Below, in pieces: positions 27,766 to 39,500 of a stretch of DNA of 64,000 nucleotides (its first letter is position 1; every line of letters starts with the position of its first letter). The stretch comes from Symsagittifera roscoffensis (taxonomy: Eukaryota > Xenacoelomorpha > Acoela > Convolutidae), in contig NW_026971149.1 in NCBI RefSeq assembly GCF_963678635.1, positions 434,001 through 498,000 on the forward strand. Reading direction: 5' to 3'. The notes under the pieces are model-generated. The model did no database searches and had not been told where the DNA came from. It saw nothing but the letters and a program-made list of their open reading frames with translations. Position numbers and translations under genes: made by a program.

Positions 27766-30700
27766 CTAAAAACGTACAATCGTATTACTTGAAATATATC
27801 AAAAACCCAGCTGAACTACAGCAATCGACCGAACCATTTAGATAGATTTTGTATTGCCCCACTATGTTTTCGCACAAAATTTTACTTTGCATAAGACTTG
27901 AATCGCATGTATTATCACTCTCCTGCAGTACTCAATGAAAAAAGACTGATATCACAAGAAAGAACGGTCAATTCTTGGCTAGGAATAATAGTTTAATTTA
28001 TCCTACAAATCTGGCCATTATGATCTCACTGTATTATTTTTTCCATATAAAAATACATTGCCCTATTTCTTATAAGTGTTCAAACACTGGTTTTATCCAA
28101 TCAGGACCGACCAATCTCATTTCAGTTTTCATACTTTTTTGTTAAAATTAACCCAATTTGAGAAAACTGGATCAATACGTAAATCTTTTATTTCGCTGGG
28201 GAATCTAATAATTAATTTTCAGTTTTCGAAATTAGAAGTCAAAATAGTTTTTCGTGAACTTTACACTTTTGCTGTTCGATAGTGGAGTTTGACTTTTAAC
28301 GGCTCTTTTTCCTTCCCCCCCCCCCCCCCCCCCCACCTCACATATACATCAATTTTATGTTGTAACGAGGAGTTTTACAAGGTTAAGTATGAAGACCAAA
28401 TATGTTTGTTTGTCATAGCCTAATTAGTCCGCATACCAATTTTTGTAACAATCCGATGATGTGAACAAAATTTTACTATTAAAATTTCGCTGGTGGGGTG
28501 GGGGGGAAAGGAAAAAGAGCCCTTTTAACAATACAAATGCTCTGAACTGAAAAAGAAATCAAAAGTCAAACCGCGAAAAATCAAAATTGAGCATGAACAA
28601 AATTTAAGACTTTTTCACGAAAAAAAAATCAGCAAGACCTGTATAAGAGTACTCACTACCAGGCGCGGATCAAGAAATTTCTCGAGGGGGGGGGGGGGGA
28701 TTTTCAAAAAAATTTTGAAAATTTTGTCGAACTTTTTTAGGTCGGCCAAATTGATGTTCTGAGCTCTCCCCAAACGCTGTAAAGACCCTAATTTGACCAA
28801 TTTTTCTGCGCCGCAAGCGATTTTTTTAAAGGCCAAAAAAGACGTTTTTAGGCACTTTTTGGAAAATTTCGACCAAAAAATCGCGTTTTTTTTGGCGCGC
28901 TTCTCCCTAAAAACTAGTACAGATCTGAAAATAGTACAAAGGGGGGACCCTGTGGGTCGGCAGGGGGTTGAATCCCTGAAGAAGAGCGTCCGTCCGCCCA
29001 CCCCCATTATTTTGAAATAAAAGTTCCGCGCAAAATTTATCGATGCGCAACAACTTAGCAGAATCATCCGTGAAATAAAAATCATGTTTCATGTTTCTGT
29101 GTAAAAATCAAATCAACCACTCCACAATTGAAGTTGCTTTCTGCAGTTTGAAAGCAAAGAGGAACTAAAAGGTACCTGTATGTTTCTCCTCTCTGCAGAC
29201 TTATTGAGATAGTTCATGACTAGAGGGGGGAGGACCATGATGGGTATGGCTGCAGAGATGCGAGTGGCCACCACTTGGGCCAGACACATAACCCCCAGCT
29301 GTCTTGACTGGCCCAGTCTGTTGCTGCCACCCCCCTGCTCCAGGGGCGAGTCATTGACTGGGATGCCCTCCAGGAAGTCCTGCTGGCGCATCAGAGGCAC
29401 ATTGACCATGTTGCCAGCACACACCGCCACGAAGGGAACTGCCAGCAGAGAGGAACACATATAACGACAATTGTTTTGAGATTAAAGGACACAAGACTGC
29501 CCGTATCAGGGCAAAGCCCTGGATTTTCCAACTGCCTTTCAAGTTCTATGGAGTAGTGCTTGCTTTAGAAAAATGAAATGATGCTTTGAAACAACAGAGC
29601 AAAAACTTTCACAATTATTTTTTGAAAATCAACCCCCACACCCTATGAAAAGGGCATGAAGTATACTTCGCCTATAGCAAAGTATTAAATAGTCCAAATA
29701 GAATGTCTCAATCCAATTTGGAATGATTTCTAACGGATTAAATATCATATTACGAGTTAATAGCTCGATATATATCGCGCTTTAATTGTCCCAAATTGGC
29801 TATCTTTCAACCCTCAACACTTTACGAAAAGTGAACACAGGTAAAAATATCTTTTTAGATTTCATAAGACAACAATACTTTTCGGATGGTTTAAAAATTC
29901 CGTCAAAAATGGCTAGTTAAAAAGTCGAAATTTGTCAGGAGAAAAGACAACCACCCCGAGCACATATATTCTGCCTTTTTCTTCGAAAGTCGGAACAATA
30001 AGTTAGACACATAAACCATTTTTACACGTACCGTGTAGCAGCGAACTATAGATTGCAGGATTAGATTGAACAAGATTGCTCGTTTATCAGGGCAAAGCCC
30101 TGAATGTTCCGACTATCCCTTAATTCATATGGAACAAATTTCGGGAAACGAAAATTTTGAAAACCTGTAAATTTTGGACAATATCAAAGTGTGAAATGTT
30201 GAATCGTAAATACAACCGATGTCATTAGCTAGCCTCAATTCAATTTGGAACGATTATGCTGTGCGGGATAATTCGCCACGCAAAAATTTCTAGCATTACG
30301 ATATCAGCAATATGAATAAACTCTTCGAAGCGCGCATAATTTAGTCCAGAACATGGCCAACTTGGCAATTTTCAAACCCCAAGAACTTTCCAAAAAATTA
30401 TCGGAGAAGAAATATCTTCTTAGATTTCAACTCGGGAAGTTGATATCTTCAATGGAGTCTGAAAAAACTTTTGTCTAAAAAACTATCATTTCGATCAGCA
30501 AAAATTGACTGAAAAAAAACGTCGGAACAAAAAAACTAGATTATTGATACAAAAATTCTACTGTTTTTCGTAAATGTCTTCGGAAATTGACTCTTATACG
30601 CTCATATATCTTTTTGACAAAGTAGCACCTTCATTAGTAATCAGTCAGAGACCTCTTTAAAAGTACACACTGCCCCCAGAAAAGGCCCAAAAAAGTATTA

Positions 30701-33561
30701 ATCATCGCAATTTAATACACAGATGCAAAGCTGTACTTGGCAAACACAAACGATAAAAACGTGCCGATTCAAAGGGTCATTATTGCCTTCACCCCCAGTA
30801 AATAAATATGCATGCATCGCTTAGTTCAGTATTCAAAAAAAACATGAAGGCACTTTTGCATGAAAGCACTCCTGATTGAAAGCATATAGATTGTTTTCAG
30901 GTCAGTGCTAGCAAATTGCCAGATTGTGAGACTGGAGAGGGGTTTAAACTTTGGCTTCTAGGCTGGTGGGGCTATAATGGGAAAAAGCCGATTTAAATTA
31001 TCCGGACAAAACGAACAGAAACTGAAAATTAAAACGTGTTTTTCTCAAATTGGACTCTCTTAGGACAAAAAACGATGCATACAAAACTTACTTCGATTTT
31101 TAGCGGAGTTAACATGGCACAATTTGGTTGACAGAATTCGGGCCGAAAATTGTACCAACAAAACGGAATATTTTCGACTTTTTAGTCCGTAACAGTTCAA
31201 AAAGGACAACCTTCACAATTTTCTATAAATTATTTTATTTTGGTTTGGTAGCCAAAACCATCATTCACCAATTTTTGTAATTTAAAATCAACTTTTATTT
31301 TTTTGGAAAAATTTTGGAGATTAAACCCTTCTAAACTTTGTTGAGCTAAAAAAAATAGGCTCACTTTGATACAGTTTTATTAGCAATTGAGTCAATAATT
31401 TTCGCATTATGCTTGATTGAATAAAAACAATGGCCTGTATTTGAGGTAAGATTTAAGGCACAAATTTTGCAAAATAAAATTGCCACATTGATTCTGCTAA
31501 AATTCAAATCAAATTCCGCGGGTGTTTATAATTTTCTGTCTAAGGACAAACCAATTGCAAAAAAAAACTTTTTGTAATTTGCAAGTTTACTTCGTTTTGT
31601 GCAGATAATTTACATGAGCACTGTATTCTCTCTCTTTCTCTCACCCAGTTTGGCCATGAGGGGGTTGGTGGCCTTGGCTGCCACTCTGCTCAGCTGGAAG
31701 GAAACTCCCACTGCAGTGCCCGTGGCACTCAAGTAGCCCAACAACACCTAGTGTAGCAGCAGCACAGAAGACACATTAGAATAAGAAAAATAAGAGTCAA
31801 ATAAGCTAAACAAAAATAGATCGTAAAAAATTATTTGTATTAAAATCAAGAGAGCATCAAAGATGCGAGACAAAAATTAAAATCCTGCATATCTAAGAAC
31901 TAATGAAGTTGTTATGTAAAGTATTTAGGAAAGTTAAATTAACAAATTAAATTAACAATTACTCAACGAATTGTATAAAAACACATTTGAGCAAAGTTTT
32001 GGGGAATGAAGGAAGAAAGGAAAGCAGAAGAAAAAGAAAAAACAAAAAAAACGAGAAAATACAGCAGCTACACACTGTTCAGATTGGTTATCTGGTGGAG
32101 TTTCAAAATTCTAACATGAAAAAAAAATTCAAAATCAATTTTGTCAAAAATAAAATAAAAATTGCAACAGAAACCAGAAATATCCAAAACAACAATACCT
32201 CCACCACCAATTGAAACTTTACAAGGAGCTCCGGAAGGTTAGAAAAAGGCCGAACTCTCCTAAAAGGTCCTTTCTGTGGAACTAAGCCGACAGAAATAAG
32301 CAGACAGACAATAATCTGAGCTAGCCAAAAACTTTCAGTTTGCGAAAAACAGGTAAAAACTGGAATCGAATTTCCGAGATTTGTCGTCGCAAGCATGGGT
32401 GTTACAAAAACTTGGAAGAAAGCTGAACCTTCAAAAATGAACAGACGGAAAAAGGTTCAAAAAACACAAAAACTTGAGTTTGCAAAAAAAAACAGGTACA
32501 GGCCGGATTTCAACCACAAGCCTTTGCCGTCTCCTCAAGCAGCTACGAGAGATGATTGATTGAGTTACAATTAACAAGCGGTAACACAGCTGAAAATACC
32601 TAAGCAGAAACTCTACAACAATGAAAAAAAATTGAAGTACCCCTTTTCCTCAGAACACACGCACACACACACGCACACAATTTTTTTTGTGAAAAAAGGA
32701 CGCACTAAGAGTCCACTAATACGATACAACATAAGCCGAAACCTATTAAGCCGAAAAAGAAGGAGAAACTGAAAAAAAAGGAAAAAAAACATAGTATTCT
32801 AACAGTTTGAGATTTTTTTCAGTGTTTTTTTCTGTTTAGTAGCGTTCATTACTCTTTTCCAACTGTCAGAATGCTAGGTTTTTCAAACAGTTAAACGCAA
32901 TTAAACAGAAAAAAAAACACTGCCTTTGTTGAAAAAATCTCAACTTTCGAATTTCAAAGAAAAAAAGATGCATTTTAAGCTCTTTGAATTTGCAGAAAGA
33001 TTTATGATTGGCACTTTTCTGATATCTTTAACCCAACTTGAGAAAACTGGATCAATAGGAAAAGTTTTTATTCCACTGGAAATCTGAAAATAAAATTCCA
33101 AATTCGAAATTAGAAATCGTTCATTTTTTCGCGCCATTTCCACGTTCGTATTTGGAGAATGCTCCCAGCAGATAAATTTTAATTGAAGTCAAAAAGTGCA
33201 AATATACTTAAGTGCATTCATAAATGCATTAATAAGTATGAATGCATATCTGTATTTATTAGAGCATTTCAAGACTTTTTCCTGAAACAAAAACAAACAA
33301 AATCACCAAGACCTATATGAGTCTCAACTACATTCATTGCTCTTAAAAATCAACAAACCGAAATGTAAAATTATAACCAACATACTGCGATTAGACGGGA
33401 TAATTAAAATGGTTAAAATGCTAAAATGCTCAAAGTATTTCTGTTTCAACCGAAACGCCCATGTGAACAAAGTCATTTACAGGAAAAAGTCTAGCACCCG
33501 ATTGCAATACCTTTGCTTATAGCAAGGGTAAACGTATCTTACGCCATTCGGGTTCATTTGC

Positions 33562-33592
<31 letters not shown>

Positions 33593-36500
33593 CTCTCTTG
33601 TTGTCATAATTAGTTCTCTCGTCAGTTTTACCAACAATCGGACATATGTGTGAACTGTGGCTGTGTGTGTGTGTGCTTTTAGTCTGTGTATGAGTGTGTG
33701 TGTGTGTCTCACCTGTTGATTGGAGAGTGGGGCTTGGGCGTTTCTGTTGGTGTAGTTGCAGAATGCCATGAAGGACTGGTTGATGAACTGCATGGACACC
33801 TGTTGCAGGGGAGAGCGGTAGAACTGCAACACAAAATAAACACTCTCTCACTCTCACTCACACACACACACACACAAAGCTCCAACAGGCACAGGATATT
33901 AAACCGTTTTGGTGTAAATCGTACTAGAACTGAAAAAATTCTGACACTGGGGAAAAACTATTGAAACCCTGAAAAAATACAAACTCTCAACAAATAATCT
34001 CTAACGTATAATTTGAGTAAAGTACAGAATATAGACAGATAATCAAGACTTATAGTGAAAATGAATCAAGCAACCAAATATGAGTGGTGAGTGGAGTTTT
34101 GGGGTAATTGATTGAGAGAGAGAGAGTGTGCATACGGTGAGCATGAGTGCTGTGACTATGGTGTTGCCAGGTATCTGGAAACTCATCCTGCCAATCAACG
34201 GATTCACCTGTCCAGTGTCCGGGTGGAATGCAGACGCATACAGTGTCCTGGCCCACTTCACATCAGCCACAGACACCCTCTCGTTCGGAACACCTGGACA
34301 ACAAACTCATTCCAAATACACACAATACTACATGCAATTCCATCTATGCTTCGCCATGCATTTGCAACAATTAAACACCAACAATCAGCCGACAAGTTTA
34401 CATTCAGTCCCAACCATCTTGGCTGTAATCAAATGCATAACATGTTATTTGAGTTCAACGAAAAAAGATAGTAAAAGGCTTTCCATCAGAACGGTGCGAT
34501 TAACGAATACAAGTATCAACAAGACTGCTCATTAAAGGGCGAAGTTCTGAGTGCTTCAACTGCCCTTTAACGTCTATCAAGTAGTTTTCGACAGAAAACT
34601 GATGAAACTTTCAAGAAAATCATTTCAATTTCTTTTCAAATGTTTTCAAAAATGCTTCAAGTTTGAAAACTCTTTAAGATTGCAGGAGCAACATTTTGTA
34701 TTTAAAATCGTAACTGAACGGTGTTTTTAAGCTTTCGTTTGGGCACTCAATGTCCACCCTAGGCCAATGTTCTTTTCAACTTTCTCGAGTGGTCGCTACG
34801 GAAAATTTATCCTGAAATACCAAGCGTCCGTAAACACTGCCAATTTCCAGAACATTCTAACTGTAATACCTCCTGAAAACACTTCAAAAAGAAATGTTTC
34901 AATTTATGCTATGGGCAAACTTAGCCGATCTAAATTCAGTGTGAACCCTTTACTCGAAAAATTAATTATGGAAAACCCTCCTCTAAATTTAAATCACCAT
35001 TCTCATGAAAAAATCATAATTGTTGCGATAAAACTAATTAATTAATGTGATTGGCCTTATTGTTTTGATAAAATAATTAAAGAGTTGGAATGGAAAATGA
35101 TGGTACTAAATTTTACCCGAAAAATTCCGAACCTATTTCCGACTCGGATCACCGACCAAACTCCAATTGCCGAAACCGACGCCAAGAAAAAAAAAACATT
35201 ATAAGTTGAGCCCATGTCCTGAAATTAAAAATGAACACTCAATTAAAAAATGAACATATCAGCAAAAAATCGAAGAAACTTTCTCTAAATCCTTTGAAGA
35301 CATCATTCCTGGCATTAAAGGCATCATTCTGGCCAACCAAGGAAAAGGTAAATGAAGTGAATAGGACAACAATTCAAACAACAATTGAAAGAATGAAGGC
35401 ACAAATGCTGTCTGAGACCCAACAAGACAAGAGCGAGCAAATCGAAAAGTGGAGGAGAGTGGAGTGAAAAGAGAAACACATGTCAGAAGCAGCCATCGTT
35501 AACTATCGTCTTGCGCTTCTCGAAACAGCCTTCGCAGTCAATGCATAGGGCCCGACAGTGTTGACGCAGGTACTCCTCGTAATACCCGGCACGGACTTCT
35601 TGCTTCAGTCGGTGATAGCCACCTCGATGGCTCAACGTGACCTCTTGAACCTCTTACAAGGTCAAATAAACTTCCCGGTTGCGTAAAACAATCTTCCCGA
35701 CCTACTTAATTTTTTCCCACCGCAACGTAAACTTGGAAACTTTCTGGTGGAAAGCTTCCCGCCGCGCCTCATTTAAACGACTATTGTGGCATGCAAAGAT
35801 TTATTTATACACTCTACAGTCCATATTGATAAATATGACTGAAGGGAGCACGATAGTGGAGCTAATGAGTAGTACGTACCTGGTGAATGAGACAATGCGA
35901 TTTCAAAGTTATTTTGGCCACGTAGTCAGTCTTATGGGTGATTTATAAATATGAGTTCAATGAATGCCAGTAACTGGTCAAATTTGGCTTAAGCTCTCCT
36001 CTCTTTCTTTTACGTTAAAGCTCGTTTCGTTCAAGACAACCTGTGATTCTTGTGTTCTGCTGATGTTCCCCATTGAGGAGCAGGCTGAGGTTAGTCTTGA
36101 TCGGTTGGTTGGCGTTTGATAGGCATTCAGTTCTGCTTGTGTTAGTACCATATATTTCTCACGAAGCTTGGACCCATCCTTTTGGAAGGCCTTCCTGTCA
36201 GATGCTGCTACTGAGAGCACCGGTCGAAGTGCGATGGTTCCATCCTGCCCTTTCAGAAACTTCGAAGTCAATCTTCTGAAGATGGCAAACCGGTGGTAGA
36301 GGTACATGATGAGTGCATGCAAGACAAGATTCCTCAAAAAGACTATTGCTGTCAATGTAAGGGAAAGCCGTAATTTTACATACTGTTCCATTTTATCCAC
36401 TAGGGTGGGTTTCAGCAATCTCATGTGGTGGGCGATCGGCTTTGCGATGTCATTTAGCTCGTCTGTTTTAGTCAGGTGAGGGCAGTCTATCAGTTTCGCT

Positions 36501-39500
36501 TTTACTTCCCGCAGTAACTTAACTCCGGCATCCGTTTTTGATTCATAATACGGGAGTTCTGTTAAGTCTGGCAATTCTGAAAGAAGATGCGACAAGGGGT
36601 CCGACAAGTTCACGGTAATCCGTTTTGCTGGAATTTTGTCACAGCTAGCGAGGTCCGGCCTAATTTTTATGTATTTGCTGATCAACTGAGTCCCACAGTC
36701 TAATGTTATCAGACAAATATTACAGCCTGCATGATCTTCCCGTTTGGGGGTGTTCAGCTCTTCAAGGCTGTACTCTCGTAGGGAAAATGACGCACTGGCT
36801 GATGTGATGAGCCAAATCCCGTAGCCCAAATTCGTAGCTTTCTCCAGCGTAGGGATAAGTATCTTTTCCGTTTCGCACACTTGCAATGCCGTCACGATTG
36901 AGTGGAAATATAGTGTGGCTAGGCATGACGACTGGCCAAGATGTGTCTCCATTGTTTGATGGCAGATCCGGTATGTTGAGCTTCCCAAACAATTGGCGTA
37001 CTGTTTTTCTGTCAGAACTGTTGTTTCCATAGAGTCTTCTGAGATTTCCAGATATGATCCTTCAGTAACCCATTTGATGGCTTCGGTTGGGTCACCTTGT
37101 GGCATAGGTATCACATGGGCCCGGTAGATCTGGAAGGCTGTTTGACTCGATGCGTACGGTATTGCCAAGTTGAGCAGAAGTCCTTCCTCAATAGTTGTGA
37201 CATCGCGAAGCAGTTTCGCGTCATAGTATGAGTCGATATCGCTTGGTGGTATCGCAAGTGTCAATCGGTGATTCTCCTCCTTTTGGCTTTTGTATACTGC
37301 GTCTATGACCGCCAACAAGGATTCTCGCGGAACAAGAGACATCGGTAGTCTTTGGTCCAGCAGAGTCGGTATGGAGTTTAAGACGTTTGTCTTAAAGGCA
37401 TAAAGTGCGGCTTTATAGCTTGTTATATCTGCGTAGACAACGTTTAGTAGTGATGCTGCTGTGTCGAAGTTGAAATTTATCTGTTGGTTCGAGAACAATG
37501 TTTGTGTGCAGTCCCGCAAGATATGGAAATTGCCTTGAATTGTTGCAAATTGTTCTTCAAGTATTTTCCAATTTCGGTTTTGATTTTCGATGGTTTGTTG
37601 TTGAATTGCTCGGATTTCAGACAATTCATTCGAAATCGCAAAGAACTTTTCGTTGCTCGATGTTTCGATTTCTGACACATAGTCCGTAAGTGCCATTAAG
37701 TATTGTTCCAAGCTCTCGATGTTTTTGGCATTTGCTTGAGCCTGGTCCTGGCACGATCCGAAAATCCCCATAAGTCCACATCCTCCAGAATTTCCCATCA
37801 TTATACCAGAGCCAAACAGACCAATTCCGGCGATGGCCGCTGCCGCAATTAGTGGAGCTCCCCTGCGGGTACGTGTTGAGTCCTAATGGCTTGGGCTTTT
37901 TGCTTTGCTGCTGCAGCTTTTTCCTCGATCATGTCCAGGAGCCAGTCAAGGTTGAATGGGTCTGTAGTTGAATTGAAGTTCGTGGAAAAATCCAGAGGGC
38001 ACTCTATAGAGGGTGTTCGCCATTTCTCCGAAAGTTTGTTGAGGTAATTCCTCATTGCTGTCTTCATCGTGAAATTGTACTTTGGGAAAGGAATTAGGAA
38101 CTGGACATTTACAAACTTTTCTGCCAGGATGATCTTACTTTCTTTGTGGAAGATTATCCCAGATGAAAGAACATCGTCGTAGGATGCCAAAATACGGCCT
38201 ATTTGTAGGACGAGAAGCAATAGTAGCATTGTCCCTTCGTGGTCTAGAGTAATGTTCCTGGTTAAAAACTGTGGCTTCGTGTCGTTGGGTGGGCGTTGTG
38301 GTATTTATTTCTACGGTATAAACAGGATGTTTGTTGTTTAGCCAAGTTTGGTGATTTTGATATTTCGGTGGCATTTACTTCCAATCATTGAGTTCGTATT
38401 CAGGTTGTGTTGGTTTATTTAACACAAATAAGCTTAGTCACTTGTTCCATTCGGGTCACTCTGTATCTTTCTCATTGTTGTAAGTCAGCTCAAATACATT
38501 CCATGGGTATGATACGGACTCAGCAATTGTTCATCATGAGGTCGACAAATTGTTGACTTTTGCCTTATTTATCTTGTCACTGCACTTAATTTGGCTCACG
38601 CTCAAGTTGTATTCCGTATTGCAGTCAATTTGAGTTGAATCACTGACTACTAATTTAATCCCAGAATGTTCATCCGAGTAATTGACATTCCATATATACC
38701 CGTTCTAAAGTGGCGAATGTCCCCAGTGAGTCAACTGTTGGTGGTGGCGAGTCTGGCTGATACGGCGGGTCACTGTAGCGTCCACAATGTTGCCGTTCGG
38801 ACCGACCAATTCGGTTGGATTTCGGTACCACTTCGGGGGATCATCTGTCAGGGATTACTGCTGCCCAAGCTGAGGGACTATGTGTCAGGGTTGGACGGCC
38901 CCGTGGTCATGGTGCAGCTGACGGAGGCAATTTCGGTGATTGAGATCTCCTTCACAGCAAATGATGCTGACGTCAGGCTGTCGTGTCCCGGGGAGGAGCA
39001 TGAAAAGTCCCTTTGTGGGAACAAAGACGAGAGTATTTAAACTCAAAACTTTAAACTTCCTGTAGTTTGTATTATCGTTGTTGTATATATTTCTCGTTTT
39101 CAATTTATTCTTCATATTGTCTCGCAAGTTTTCTTGAAGCAGTTGAGCTGCTGTCTATAAAAAGGCCATAAGCAAGTGCCAGAAGCGACTCTCACTTTTT
39201 TGAATGTAAAAGGCCATAAGCAAGTGCCAGAAGCAACTCTCACTTTTTCGAAAGTAAAAGGCCATAAGCAAGTGCCAGAAGCAACTCTCACTTTTTCGAA
39301 TGTAAAAGGCCATAAGCAAGTGCCAGAAGCAACTCTCACTTTTTCGAATGTAAAAGGCCATAAGCAAGTGCCAGAAGCAACTCTCACTTTTTCGAAAGTA
39401 AAAGGCCATAAGCAAGTGCCAGAAGCAACTCTCACTTTTTCGAATGTAAAAGGCCATAAGCAAGTTCCAGAAGCAACTCTCACTTTTTCGAATGTAAAAG

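Larger units (their letters stand above)
27766..29175 (-). other. Sideroflexin intron 5
   Basis: A 1.4-kb intron containing two MITEs (28301-28521 and 28660-29005). About 28125-28260 is a copy of a sequence that recurs at about 33020-33135. Confidence 0.85.
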
